The notes under the pieces are model-generated. The model did no database searches and was not told the origin of the DNA. It saw only the letters and a program-made list of their open reading frames with translations. From contig NZ_CP046606.1 of NCBI RefSeq assembly GCF_030408355.1, forward strand, positions 1,922,001 to 1,986,000: a stretch of 64,000 bases of DNA, read 5' to 3'. Shown one piece after another: positions 35,754 through 44,484 of this stretch (position 1 is the first letter of the stretch; the number at the start of each line of letters is the position of its first letter). The position numbers and the translations under genes were made by a program. The stretch is from Corynebacterium afermentans subsp. afermentans (GTDB lineage Bacteria > Actinomycetota > Actinomycetes > Mycobacteriales > Mycobacteriaceae).

Positions 35754-37222
35754 AAGTACGACGCTACTTCAGCGTCGCTGAAGTCGTAGTCGGAGTAGTA
35801 CTCCTGCATCTCCTCGAGCTCAATCTCCTTCCATTGTTTTTCCAGCGCGGCGAGGATATCCGGGGTGTCTTCCGGCTTCTTTTCCGGCGGATACTCGAAT
35901 GTCATGCCGAACCTGTCCTCCATCGCGCGGATCGTGGCCATGCATGCGTCGTAGTCGAAGTCGTTTTCGTACTTCTCTACCGCAGAGTGGCAGCGGTTGT
36001 AAAACTCGGCACGGTCCTTGCGTTTCTGCCGCCGTTTCGCCAGCGTTGTCTGCCACCTCGGGTTCGTCGGCTGCAGATAGTCGGTGATGAACCCTTCCGG
36101 GGCCGAGACTTGGAAGGTGCCGTCCGAGTGCAGCCACACTATTTCGCCGGTAACCGGATCGGGCACGTAGTAGACGCGGCGATCGGTCTTTAGGTTGTGG
36201 TGGTGCGCACAGAGGCTGAACAGGTTTGAGGCGGTGGTTTTGCCGCCTTCGTTGAATGGGATGCGGTGGTCCAGCTGGCAGTTTTCGGCCTTCACGTTGC
36301 AGCCGGGCCAGAGGCACACCCCGTCGCGGGCCTGCACCAGCGCACGGATGGCGGCGGTGGGCACGTACGCCTCAGTTTCGGCGCACTCCGCTTCGTCCAG
36401 GTCCACGACGTGGGGCGGGTTGTCCTCCAGCATCTGTTCCACTGCGGCGGTACCGTCCGCGTCGGTCCATCCGAAATTCGGGATGTAGTACGAGCTGCCC
36501 GGTGTCTTCGACGTGAACATGTAGAGCACGACCTTCGGCGTCGCACGAATCTCGCCGGTGAGGATGGCCTTGATCGCGTCGTCCCTTGAGAGCTTGTGCT
36601 CGCGCGCCACCTGTTCGGTGAAACGCTCCATTCGGCCGAGCGTGACGGGGTCGCCCTCCACATTCAGCCCGGCATCGCCGTCGTCCTGGCCGTAGAAGAG
36701 GCTCCGGCAGGTGCCTAACGGCAGGTCCTTCTCTTTCTTCCGCTCCTTGATTTTCTTTTGGTTCGGCGCGAGGTCGGAATCGATGCGCTGGATCCGCTCG
36801 CGCAGACGGCGACGCAGCGAGCTTGGCGACGGCAACTCCGCCCCCACCCGCCTCGGCGTGAATACCTTGACCAGATACTCGTCCATGTCCGCGAGAATGT
36901 CTGGCGTGGCCAGATCGTTGAGGCGGTTCAGCGTGGACTCGATGGCCGACAGACGTCGCACGTCCAACCGGCGGGTCTCTTCCTGCAGCGCCCGCAGCTT
37001 CGGTAGATCAGCGAGCACCGAATACCCAAGAATCCCACTTTCAGCCCAACTCTGGCTTTCCCCTACTGCCATCGCAATCGAATAGGCCTCTAGTTCGAAG
37101 TCCTCCACTTCTACCAACGGCTTGGCGTAGCGGTGGAAAATCTGGAACTCTGCCTCCCGCATCGCCTGGCCTGCGGCGGTGATCGGACAGCCTTCTCTCT
37201 CCGTTGCAAAAGTTCCGTTCAT
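35750..37222 (-). CDS. DUF222-type HNH endonuclease within the isp cluster
   Basis: A 490-residue protein with a DUF222-like helical body and a C-terminal HNH domain: [26 protein letters not shown]. The HNH residues are intact. GGAGG lies about 11 nt before the ATG. It lies between ispD and ispF, which are neighbours in C. glutamicum and M. tuberculosis, and has its own promoter. Its stop is coupled to the ispF start (ATGA), so ispF may now be read from this gene's transcript. It shares architecture but little sequence with the gene at 16752. Confidence 0.83.
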   Translation of the reverse strand: MNGTFATEREGCPITAAGQAMREAEFQIFHRYAKPLVEVEDFELEAYSIAMAVGESQSWAESGILGYSVLADLPKLRALQEETRRLDVRRLSAIESTLNRLNDLATPDILADMDEYLVKVFTPRRVGAELPSPSSLRRRLRERIQRIDSDLAPNQKKIKERKKEKDLPLGTCRSLFYGQDDGDAGLNVEGDPVTLGRMERFTEQVAREHKLSRDDAIKAILTGEIRATPKVVLYMFTSKTPGSSYYIPNFGWTDADGTAAVEQMLEDNPPHVVDLDEAECAETEAYVPTAAIRALVQARDGVCLWPGCNVKAENCQLDHRIPFNEGGKTTASNLFSLCAHHHNLKTDRRVYYVPDPVTGEIVWLHSDGTFQVSAPEGFITDYLQPTNPRWQTTLAKRRQKRKDRAEFYNRCHSAVEKYENDFDYDACMATIRAMEDRFGMTFEYPPEKKPEDTPDILAALEKQWKEIELEEMQEYYSDYDFSDAEVASYL

Positions 37223-37248
37223 GTCTCACCCTCCTCCCGGAACTAATG

Positions 37249-37281
37249 TCGAACATAATGCCGACACATGTTCCACGTCAA
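37249..37281 (-). promoter_or_regulatory. Promoter and LexA-like box of the isp-cluster HNH gene
   Basis: TTGACG (37276-37281), 18 nt spacer, TATGTT (37252-37257) is a near-consensus promoter on the minus strand. TCGGCATTATGTTCGA (37249-37264) over the -10 matches 11 of 14 positions of the SOS box, with a perfect TGTTCGA half. Confidence 0.45.
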
Positions 37282-37375
37282 GGGTTTTTCAAAACTTTTT
37301 TCGGATACGTTTTCGAACCCCTGATAAGGCGAGACCTCCCCACGCTACCTATAGCAAACGACCCCGACACGGGCC

Positions 37376-38053
37376 TTAGAGCGCGCCGACCACGCTTTCC
37401 GCCAACCGCAAATCCAGCGGGGTGGTGATTTTGAACGCCATGGGATCCCCCTCCACGGAAACGACCGGCACACCGAACCACTCCATCAAAGACGCGTCGT
37501 CGGTGGCGACAAACGCCGGTTTCTCAGCGAGGTACTTTTCGTTCGCCTTGCGCAGCATCCGCAGGTCAAACCCTTGCGGCGTCTGGGCAGCGCGCAACGT
37601 AGACCGGTCCAGGGTCTCTTCGACAATCTCCCCCGAAACCCGCTTCACAGTGTCCGCCACCGGCACCACGGGCACCACCGCAGGGGCGTCGCAAAGCACC
37701 GCGTCAACCACGCGCGAAACCATCGCCGCGGGGGTTAACGCGCGGGCAGCGTCGTGGACGACCACGCAGGCGTCGTCAAGCGAAATCGCTTTGAGCGCCG
37801 CGAAGATGGAGTCCGCGCGCTCCGCACCCCCATGCACGAACTGGACCTCGTAGCCGGCCAGGAGCCCGCGGGCGCGCGTTTCCATCGACGGGCTGACCAC
37901 TACGACAACGTGGTCGACAACCTCGGACATCGTCGCCACGGAGCGCTCGAGCAGCGTCCGGCCACCAAGTTCCACATATGCCTTGGGCACTTCGGCGCCC
38001 AGGCGGGTCCCCTGCCCGGCGGCGGCGACGACCGCCACGGTTTCGAGGCGCAA
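37376..38053 (-). CDS. ispD: 2-C-methyl-D-erythritol 4-phosphate cytidylyltransferase
   Basis: A 225-residue enzyme of the MEP pathway. A-A-A-G-Q-G-T-R-L-G ... P-K-A-Y is the CTP loop, and V-H-D-A-A-R and A-Q-T-P-Q-G-F are also typical. The frame is open far upstream through carD, but the homology begins at a TTG (38053) just after the carD stop. The ribosome site is weak, so coupling to carD translation is likely. Confidence 0.92.
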   Translation of the reverse strand: MRLETVAVVAAAGQGTRLGAEVPKAYVELGGRTLLERSVATMSEVVDHVVVVVSPSMETRARGLLAGYEVQFVHGGAERADSIFAALKAISLDDACVVVHDAARALTPAAMVSRVVDAVLCDAPAVVPVVPVADTVKRVSGEIVEETLDRSTLRAAQTPQGFDLRMLRKANEKYLAEKPAFVATDDASLMEWFGVPVVSVEGDPMAFKITTPLDLRLAESVVGAL

Positions 38054-38054
38054 T

Positions 38055-38645
38055 TTACTTGCCGTCGTCCTCGTCGTCGAAGGAGAGGTCGTCCAGATCC
38101 ACCTCGTCATCGTCTTCGACCTGGCCCGGGTCCACGGAAATTCCGGCCTTGACCTGCTCGTCGATGATGGCCTGGATCTGCTTGTCCATCTCCTCGACCT
38201 TCTTCTCGTCCACCGGCTCCGCCAATGCGAGCTCGCCGACGAGAATCTGGCGCGCCTTACCCAGCATGCGCTTTTCACCTGCGGAAAGGCCTTTGCCCTG
38301 GTCGCGGCGCCAGAGGTCGCGGACAACCTCCGCGACCTTGTTGATGTCGCCGGACGCGAGGCGCTCCTGATTGGCCTTGTAGCGGCGGGACCAGTTGCCC
38401 GCCTCCTCCACGTCGGTCTCGCGCAGCACGGAGAACACCTTCTGCAGGCCTTCCTCGTTGACCACGTCGCGCACACCGACTAGCTCGGAGTTCTTCACCG
38501 GAACGCGCACTTCAAGGTCCGAGTGGAGAATCTGCAGCACCAGGTAATCGAGGGTCTCTCCGCGCATCTCGCGCTGCTCGATATCGGCGATGCGGGCCGC
38601 TCCGTGGTGCGGGTACACAACCACTTCTCCGACCTTGAATTCCAT
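38055..38645 (-). CDS. carD: CarD-type RNA polymerase-binding regulator
   Basis: A 196-residue protein. The N-terminal RNA-polymerase-interaction domain opens [16 protein letters not shown], followed by the helical DNA-binding part with N-W-S-R-R-Y and N-Q-E-R-L, then an acidic tail. CarD stabilises open complexes at rRNA and other promoters. AAGGAG lies 7 nt before the ATG. ispD follows 1 nt after its stop. Confidence 0.95.
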   Translation of the reverse strand: MEFKVGEVVVYPHHGAARIADIEQREMRGETLDYLVLQILHSDLEVRVPVKNSELVGVRDVVNEEGLQKVFSVLRETDVEEAGNWSRRYKANQERLASGDINKVAEVVRDLWRRDQGKGLSAGEKRMLGKARQILVGELALAEPVDEKKVEEMDKQIQAIIDEQVKAGISVDPGQVEDDDEVDLDDLSFDDEDDGK

Positions 38646-38825
38646 TGCGGCTCCTTGCGTCGTTAGGCGAAGTTCAGACCCCAACACCCTACCACCCCGC
38701 ATTTCGCTTATCGACGACCAAAGGTCGGCTCGCCCAATAGGGGGAGCAAGTGGGAAAACTGCTGTGCAGACGCTAGAGTATTGCGGAGGAAACCCTCGAA
38801 TGAGTTTGATGATGGAGGACACCCC

Positions 38826-39356
38826 GTGAAGTCCCTGAAGCGCGTCGCTGCCGCCGCCGTCGCTGGCTGCGCCACCCTGGCCCTCGTTGGCTGCTCCGCC
38901 GGCCAGATCACCCAAACCTCGAACCAGGTTGCGGCCGTTGACGGCGCTAGCGCCTCCACCGAGGACGGTTCCGTCGCCGTGCAGGACGTGACCGTGGTGC
39001 TCGCTGAGGACGGCCAGGCCGCCCTGAAGTTCACCGCCACCAACCAGGACACCGCGATGAAGGACCACACCCTGAAGTCCGTCGACGTGGACGGCCAGAA
39101 CGTGACCATCTCCGGCAACTCCTCCATCGCCTACAACTGCGCGCTGGTTGCGGATTCCAAGGACGGCCTGGAGCGCATGCCGCAGGACAAGAACGACAAC
39201 TGCATCGAGTACACCGCGACCACGCTGGCGAACGACGACTTCGCCTACGGCGGCAACGTGCCGGTGACCTTCAACTTCGACACCGGCTCCCTGGATGTCG
39301 TGGCAACCGTGTCCGCCCCGACCCTGGCTTCCGGCCAGGTGGACCGCGAGGTCTAA
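38826..39356 (+). CDS. lpqE: LpqE-like lipoprotein
   Basis: A 176-residue lipoprotein, lipobox L-V-G-C (Cys23), with a beta-rich mature part. Its place between carD and radA is that of LpqE (Rv3584) in M. tuberculosis, which supports the name. GGAGG lies 7 nt before the GTG. Function is unknown. A strong terminator follows. The divergent gap 38646-38825 to carD holds only regulatory sequence. Confidence 0.75.
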   Translation: MKSLKRVAAAAVAGCATLALVGCSAGQITQTSNQVAAVDGASASTEDGSVAVQDVTVVLAEDGQAALKFTATNQDTAMKDHTLKSVDVDGQNVTISGNSSIAYNCALVADSKDGLERMPQDKNDNCIEYTATTLANDDFAYGGNVPVTFNFDTGSLDVVATVSAPTLASGQVDREV

Positions 39357-39372
39357 GCTCCCCCTTCTTGCG

Positions 39373-39400
39373 AAACCGCTGGTTTAACCAGCGGTTTTTT
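39373..39400 (+). terminator. Intrinsic terminator after lpqE
   Basis: 12-bp stem AAACCGCTGGTT / AACCAGCGGTTT around a single T, followed by a T run. Confidence 0.9.
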
Positions 39401-39431
39401 CGTGTTCGAACACCGTGTCGGGGCCGTGTTA

Positions 39432-39437
39432 TACGGT
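39432..39437 (+). promoter_or_regulatory. -10 box of leaderless radA
   Basis: TACGGT ends 7 nt before the radA ATG at 39445; there is no ribosome site. Confidence 0.45.
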
Positions 39438-39444
39438 GTGGCGC

Positions 39445-40797
39445 ATGGCAAAGAAACCCCGTGTGATCCACACCTGCACCGAGTGCGGCTACTCATCCCC
39501 CAAGTGGCTCGGCCGCTGCCCCGAGTGCGGGTCTTGGGGCACGCTCCAAGAGGAAGCGCCGGCTGCTTCAGGCCCGGTGAAGAAGTCCTCGCTGACACCG
39601 TCAGCTCCCGCGAGCCCGATCACGAAGGTCGAGGCTGCGGCGACGAAGACTGTCAAGTCCGGCATCCGGGAGCTGGACCGCGTGCTCGGCTCCGGCGTGG
39701 TGCCCGGCTCTGTGGTGCTGATGGCGGGCGAGCCCGGTGTGGGTAAGTCCACGCTTTTGCTGGAGGTGGCGTCGCGCTGGGCAAAGCAGGGGCGCAAGGC
39801 GCTCTACGTCACGGCGGAGGAATCTGCGGGCCAGGTCCGGGCCCGCGCCGAGCGCACGGAGGCGCTGGTGGACACGCTGTATCTCGCCGCCGAGTCCAAC
39901 CTGGACGTGGTGTTTGGGCACGTGGAGCAGCTGAAACCTTCGTTGCTGATTGTGGATTCGGTGCAGACCATGCACGCCGCCGGCGTCGAAGGCGTCGCCG
40001 GTGGCGTGGCGCAGTCTCGCGCGGTCACTGCGGCGCTGACCACGCTGGCCAAGACCACGAACATCCCGGTGCTGCTGGTGGGGCACGTGACCAAGGACGG
40101 CAACGTCGCTGGCCCGCGCGTGCTGGAACACCTGGTGGACGTGGTGTTGAACTTTGAGGGGGACAGGCAGTCGTCGCTAAGAATGCTCCGGGGCATTAAG
40201 AACCGCTTCGGCGCCACGGACGAGGTCGGCTGCTTCGAGCAGACCTCCGGCGGCATCCGGGAGGTGCCGGACCCGTCGGGGCTGTTCCTGTCTCACCGCG
40301 GAAAAACGCCGGACGGATCCGCGGTGACGGTGGCGATGGACGGCGTGCGCCCTATCCTCGCTGAGGTGCAGGCGCTGACCGTGGATCCGGTGAACAAGAG
40401 CCCGCGGCGCGTGGTCACCGGCCTCGATTTCAACCGGGTGCCCATGGTGCTGGCGGTGCTGCAGGCTCGCTGCGGGGAACGCACGAACGACAAGGACGCC
40501 TATGTGGCCACCGTCGGCGGGGTGAAGATCACGGAAACGGCCACGGACCTCGCGGTCGCGTTAGCAACGTGGTCGAGCCTGCACGAGAAGCCGCTGCCTG
40601 CGAAAACGGTGGTTGTGGGTGAGGTGGGGCTGGCGGGAGAAATCAGGCGGGTGCCAAACCTCGGCCGCCGTCTCCAGGAGGCGGCCCGCATGGGTTACAC
40701 CAGCGCGATCGTGCCCGCCGGAGAGAAGCTGTCTATCGACGGCCTGACGGTCCGCCCCGTCTCCACCCTCGCGGAGGCGCTGTCCTTGCTACAGTAG
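39445..40797 (+). CDS. radA: DNA repair protein RadA
   Basis: A 450-residue RecA-like branch-migration ATPase. A C4 zinc finger (C-T-E-C-G-Y ... C-P-E-C-G) opens the protein, then Walker A G-E-P-G-V-G-K-S-T, the K-N-R-F-G RadA motif and a Lon-like C-terminal domain. ATG 39445 was chosen over 39415 because M-A-K-K-P-R-V directly precedes the finger and a -10 hexamer lies 7 nt before it. Confidence 0.95.
   Translation: MAKKPRVIHTCTECGYSSPKWLGRCPECGSWGTLQEEAPAASGPVKKSSLTPSAPASPITKVEAAATKTVKSGIRELDRVLGSGVVPGSVVLMAGEPGVGKSTLLLEVASRWAKQGRKALYVTAEESAGQVRARAERTEALVDTLYLAAESNLDVVFGHVEQLKPSLLIVDSVQTMHAAGVEGVAGGVAQSRAVTAALTTLAKTTNIPVLLVGHVTKDGNVAGPRVLEHLVDVVLNFEGDRQSSLRMLRGIKNRFGATDEVGCFEQTSGGIREVPDPSGLFLSHRGKTPDGSAVTVAMDGVRPILAEVQALTVDPVNKSPRRVVTGLDFNRVPMVLAVLQARCGERTNDKDAYVATVGGVKITETATDLAVALATWSSLHEKPLPAKTVVVGEVGLAGEIRRVPNLGRRLQEAARMGYTSAIVPAGEKLSIDGLTVRPVSTLAEALSLLQ
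40790..40795 (+). promoter_or_regulatory. -10 box of the gene after radA
   Basis: TACAGT, inside the last radA codons, ends 7 nt before the ATG at 40803; leaderless start likely. Confidence 0.4.
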
Positions 40798-40802
40798 GCG
40801 CG

Positions 40803-42143
40803 ATGAATGAGGGGGAAATTCAGCGGGCTATTCACGTGCTCCGCGAACACACGGCAGATTCAGACCATGTAGTTGCAGTAATTGAGACGGCGACGTTTCT
40901 TTTGCGGGGAGGGTTGCACGACCAGGCGTTGGGGCTGGTGTCCGGCACGGAGCCGTTCATTGAGCATCCGGCGGAGGCAATGGGCGCCCTCGGGGAGTTC
41001 TTCGCGGCCGCGACGGAGGCTGGGCTGGGGCAACGTTTCCTCGTGCGGTTCACGTCGCCGCGGTGGCCTGGCAGGGACCCGCAGGTGGCGTCGCTGGCGA
41101 GGGCGTTCTGGGGAAGGTCACGGGAGGTGGACGTGCCACCGCTCGACCTGGCGGATTTTGCGGACACGGTGGTGTTTTCGTTGTCGTCCCCCGTCGGGGT
41201 GCACCTGCCGGAGCCGAACCAGCTGGTGGAGCAGGTGATGGTGCTGCAGGAGCTGGACCTGGGCTCAGAGCTGGCCCGCCAGATTTTCGATGCAGCCGGC
41301 GCGGTGGCGTTCCACCCGTCGCTGGATTACGTAGTGGTGTTCCAGCTCGCGCTGCTGGCGGACGAAGCGCGGCGGCCCCTGGACACCTTGGCGTTTCTGG
41401 ATGCGCTGTCGAGGTTGCCGGAGCGAATCTGCCCGGGCATGGAAGAGATCGACCTGGCGCTGGTCAAGGCCGCGAATTACATGGACTTGGGCGCGATGCG
41501 CGACGCCGCGGCGTGCCTGCTGCTGGACACCGCTGGTGCGGACGCGGACACCGCGCTGCGCCGGTACTCGCAGGTGTTGCGCAGGCTGCTTCGCTCCGAC
41601 GAGTTCGACGCCGCACTATATCTGGTCTCCCCCACCCAGGAGATTGTGGACGCTGGCGAAGGATCGCCGTGGTGGCGCCTGCAAGGGGCGTCGGCGGTGG
41701 CGCAGTGGGTCGCCTCCGCGGCCGACCCGGGGTTCGGCGAGCTGTGGCCGTCCGCGCGGGGCCGGCTGAAAAACGCGTTCACCGAGTACGTGGACAGCGG
41801 GGCAGCGGACGGTCTGGGTTCTCAGTACGTCGGCAACGTGGTTACCGCGCTGCAAAAAACACAGCGCGCAGCAGAAGCGGTGGACCTGTCGTCGTGGGCG
41901 CTGCCGGTCGCCGCGAAAACACAGAACCCGCGGGAAACCCTGTTTACGCTCTGCGACAACGCGGTGTCGCTGTTTTGCTGCGAGCGCTTCGAAGAATCCG
42001 CGCTGGTGCTGGAGTCCGTGCACCAGCGGGCGCGCGAGGCGGGCGACGCGGAGGCCATGGGTTGGGCCGTCAACTACCTGCGCGACTTCGGGGTGTTCTC
42101 GGGCTTGCCCGCGTACGCGCAGGCGCTCGAGCGGCTTAGGTGA
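40803..42143 (+). CDS. Unknown helical (TPR-like) protein in the disA position
   Basis: A 446-residue cytoplasmic protein with no signal or membrane segment. It is Leu/Ala-rich and looks like a continuous helical solenoid: repeated pairs of about 34-40 residues, for example the R-R-Y-S-Q-V-L-R-R-L-L and F-E-E-S-A-L-V-L-E-S-V regions. I recognise no family and no catalytic motif. Directly after radA, other Corynebacteriales carry disA (c-di-AMP synthase); this protein lacks the DisA D-G-A and R-H-R motifs. It overlaps the convergent membrane-protein gene by 8 nt. Confidence 0.75.
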   Translation: MNEGEIQRAIHVLREHTADSDHVVAVIETATFLLRGGLHDQALGLVSGTEPFIEHPAEAMGALGEFFAAATEAGLGQRFLVRFTSPRWPGRDPQVASLARAFWGRSREVDVPPLDLADFADTVVFSLSSPVGVHLPEPNQLVEQVMVLQELDLGSELARQIFDAAGAVAFHPSLDYVVVFQLALLADEARRPLDTLAFLDALSRLPERICPGMEEIDLALVKAANYMDLGAMRDAAACLLLDTAGADADTALRRYSQVLRRLLRSDEFDAALYLVSPTQEIVDAGEGSPWWRLQGASAVAQWVASAADPGFGELWPSARGRLKNAFTEYVDSGAADGLGSQYVGNVVTALQKTQRAAEAVDLSSWALPVAAKTQNPRETLFTLCDNAVSLFCCERFEESALVLESVHQRAREAGDAEAMGWAVNYLRDFGVFSGLPAYAQALERLR

Positions 42144-42801
42144 TGTTGAAGGGGCTGGCGTCGGAGGCGTTGCCCCCGATCACGCCGTGCAGGAAGTAGG
42201 AGCCGGCCTTCACTTCCGGGCGGTTGTCGCACTGTCCCGGCTGCGATGCGGTGACGGACCAGCGGGCCTCCCAACGTCGCTTCTCGCCCGGCGCGAACTC
42301 GACGTTGCCTGCCGCCACCGGCGGGTAGCAGTCGGTGTCGGACCAGATGCGGTCGTTGGTGGCCATGTCGTAGACCTCAAAACGCAGCAGGTTGTCATCC
42401 AGGTTGATCACGCAGTCGGTGTCCGTGGGGTTTTTCACCTCCATGTAAAACACCGGCTGCACCCCAATGGCGTACGAAGGCTGGTTGCTGGAGGCGTGGA
42501 TCTCCAAGTCCGCCAGCTCGCAGCTGCCCTTCTTCACAGGAGCGGCGACGGTTTCCTCACTCGGCTGGGTGGAGCTGGGCGTGCTCTCCTCGGAAAGCTG
42601 CACCGTCGGCTCGGTGGCCAGGGTGGTGGACGGTGCTTCTGACACGGTCTCGGGGGTGTTTTCCGTCTCGTCGGTCTTGCCGCTGCGGGCGAACGCGGAC
42701 AGGCCCCACACCAAAAGCGCCACAATCACCAGCAGGATGACGAGGGCCGCCACGCGGCGGCGCATGTAGATCTCCGGAGGCAGTGGGCGCTGGTTCGACA
42801 T
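42136..42801 (-). CDS. Membrane-anchored protein (Rv3587c-like position)
   Basis: A 221-residue protein with a short basic N-terminus, one membrane helix (about 16-36), a Thr/Ser/Glu-rich linker (about 40-90) and an extracytoplasmic beta-rich domain with several cysteines (C-E-L-A-D, D-C-V-I-N, C-Y-P-P-V, Q-C-D-N). A similar membrane protein sits beside the carbonic anhydrase in M. tuberculosis. Function is unknown. Its start is 9 nt after the canB stop, so the two are cotranscribed. Confidence 0.75.
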   Translation of the reverse strand: MSNQRPLPPEIYMRRRVAALVILLVIVALLVWGLSAFARSGKTDETENTPETVSEAPSTTLATEPTVQLSEESTPSSTQPSEETVAAPVKKGSCELADLEIHASSNQPSYAIGVQPVFYMEVKNPTDTDCVINLDDNLLRFEVYDMATNDRIWSDTDCYPPVAAGNVEFAPGEKRRWEARWSVTASQPGQCDNRPEVKAGSYFLHGVIGGNASDASPFNIT

Positions 42802-42810
42802 GCCTATAAC

Positions 42811-43431
42811 TTAATCGCCGAAGTTTTCGTAGGTGGTCTCGACACGGCCGTCGGACAGGCGGTAGCGCGCACCCACCACGCCCACGGTCTTGTGCGTCAG
42901 CCCGGAAATGACGGACGGGATGCGGGCCACCAGGTGCTCTGCGCCGTTGCGTGCGTGCGCCTGCTCCACCTGCTCGCCGCGGGTTTTCGCCTCGGCGACG
43001 GCCGGCGAGATCTTCTCCACGAATACGCGCGTCAAGCCGGGCGGGATGTCGCCGGAGCTGAGTGCTTCCACGGCTGCCCCCACGGCGCCGCACTTCTCGT
43101 GGGCGAGGAAGAGCACGAGGTCGACACCGAGGCCGTCCACCGCAAACTCGACGGACGCCGACACCGCGGAGTCCACGCAGCCGCCGGCAGTGCGGATGAC
43201 GAAGATGTCGCCGAAGCCGGCGTCGAAAAGCAGCTCAATTGGCACGCGGGAGTCGGAGCAGCCCACCACGACGACTGCCGGGTTCTGGCCGGAGGTGAGC
43301 TGCTGGCGGGTTGCGGGGTCGCGGCGCGGGTCCGCGGTGTTGCCGGTGGCGAAACGCTCGTTGCCTGCTTTCAGCAGCTCCCACACTTCGCGGGGTGTGG
43401 TGGCGGCCTGGAGATCGGTCACATTAGTCAT
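42811..43431 (-). CDS. canB: Beta-carbonic anhydrase
   Basis: A 206-residue zinc enzyme interconverting CO2 and bicarbonate. V-G-C-S-D-S-R-V-P supplies the Cys and Asp-Arg pair, and H-E-K-C-G-A-V the His and second Cys. M-T-N-V-T-D is taken as the start; an ATG at 43452 is an in-frame alternative. The start region faces mutY head to head with very little space. Confidence 0.9.
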   Translation of the reverse strand: MTNVTDLQAATTPREVWELLKAGNERFATGNTADPRRDPATRQQLTSGQNPAVVVVGCSDSRVPIELLFDAGFGDIFVIRTAGGCVDSAVSASVEFAVDGLGVDLVLFLAHEKCGAVGAAVEALSSGDIPPGLTRVFVEKISPAVAEAKTRGEQVEQAHARNGAEHLVARIPSVISGLTHKTVGVVGARYRLSDGRVETTYENFGD

Positions 43432-43453
43432 GACCGCTATTGTTGCACGCATT

Positions 43454-44311
43454 GTGACGAAACTGCGCCTAAACAAGATTATTTCCTGGTACCGAGCCAA
43501 CGCTCGCCAACTGCCCTGGCGAAACTCGTCAACGTCTCCGTGGGGCGTGCTGCTTAGCGAGGTGATGAGCCATCAAACCCAGGTCGAGCGCGTCGCACCT
43601 ATCTGGCAGGAATGGATGCAGCGCTGGCCCACCCCGGCGGCGTTCGCGCAGGCTGGCACGGACGAGATCCTGCGCGCCTGGGGCAGCCTGGGCTACCCGC
43701 GCCGGGCTCTGCGTCTGAAGGAGTGCGCGCAGGTGATTGTGGATGAGCATGGCGGGGAGGTACCGGAGGACGTCGATAAGCTGCTGGCGCTCCCCGGGAT
43801 CGGCGACTACACCGCGCGGGCGGTGGCGTGCTTCGCGTACGGGAAAAACGTGCCAGTTGTGGACACGAATGTGCGGCGCGTGGTGGCCCGCGTGGAGCGC
43901 GGCGAGGCGCTCGGGGCGCCCGGCAAGAAGGAAATCGAGCAGGTTGCGGCGCTCTTGCCGGAGCAGAATGGCCCCGAGTTTTCTGTCGGGCTGATGGAGC
44001 TCGGAGCACTCGTGTGCACCGCGCGGGCGCCGAAGTGCGAGGAATGCCCGGTGCGCGCTGAGTGTGCGTGGCTCGCGGCCGGCAAACCGGAAGCCGAAGT
44101 GAAGAAGCGCTCGCAGCGCTTTGTTGGCACCGACCGTCAGGTGCGCGGCAAGATCATGCGGTTGTTGCGGGAGTCCGACAGCCCAGTGGAGCAAAAGCTT
44201 ATCGACGACCTCTGGCACGACCCCGCACAGCTTTCCCGCGCGCTATTTTCACTGCTCGAAGACGGTCTGGCCGAGCAGGACGAGAAGGGTTACTTCCACC
44301 TGCCGCGGTAG
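43454..44311 (+). CDS. mutY: A/G-specific adenine DNA glycosylase
   Basis: A 285-residue glycosylase that removes adenine opposite 8-oxoguanine. S-E-V-M-S-H-Q-T-Q-V, the helix-hairpin-helix L-P-G-I-G-D-Y-T-A-R-A and catalytic Asp in V-V-D-T-N-V-R-R are present. The 4Fe-4S ligands are C-T-A-R-A-P-K-C-E-E-C-P-V-R-A-E-C. GTG 43454 is the best start; ATG 43430 would overlap the canB start codon. Usual members have M-L-Q-Q-T-Q; here M-S-H-Q-T-Q. Its end overlaps the DUF4236 gene by 22 nt. Confidence 0.92.
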   Translation: MTKLRLNKIISWYRANARQLPWRNSSTSPWGVLLSEVMSHQTQVERVAPIWQEWMQRWPTPAAFAQAGTDEILRAWGSLGYPRRALRLKECAQVIVDEHGGEVPEDVDKLLALPGIGDYTARAVACFAYGKNVPVVDTNVRRVVARVERGEALGAPGKKEIEQVAALLPEQNGPEFSVGLMELGALVCTARAPKCEECPVRAECAWLAAGKPEAEVKKRSQRFVGTDRQVRGKIMRLLRESDSPVEQKLIDDLWHDPAQLSRALFSLLEDGLAEQDEKGYFHLPR

Positions 44312-44460
44312 TGCAGCCCGCCGGGTAGCTTCACGTACACGCCGCCACGGGAGTTGAAGGTGACCGGCCCGATCTTCTTCGACGCGGACACGCCGGACTT
44401 GGAGTAGTTGAGCCAGCTGCCGTCGCTGATCTTTTGGCGCTTGCGGTACTGAATTCCCAT
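44290..44460 (-). CDS. Small DUF4236 protein
   Basis: A 56-residue protein. M-G-I-Q-Y-R-K-R-Q-K-I ... L-N-Y-S-K-S-G-V-S-A-S is the DUF4236 pattern. The ATG at 44460 was chosen because the family starts at this Met; the frame is open upstream to 44541 but would cross the lipase start. Function is unknown. It overlaps mutY by 22 nt, tail to tail. Confidence 0.68.
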   Translation of the reverse strand: MGIQYRKRQKISDGSWLNYSKSGVSASKKIGPVTFNSRGGVYVKLPGGLHYRGRWK

Positions 44461-44471
44461 GGACGGGAGCT

Positions 44472-44477
44472 TACACT
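44472..44477 (+). promoter_or_regulatory. -10 box of leaderless lipase gene
   Basis: TACACT ends 7 nt before the ATG at 44485; no ribosome site is seen. Confidence 0.45.
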
Positions 44478-44484
44478 GCTTCCC

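Noticed and set aside
37249..37264. Treating the palindrome before the isp-cluster HNH gene as a confirmed LexA site
   Set aside because: Only one half-site is perfect and three defined positions differ, so it is given as a candidate only.
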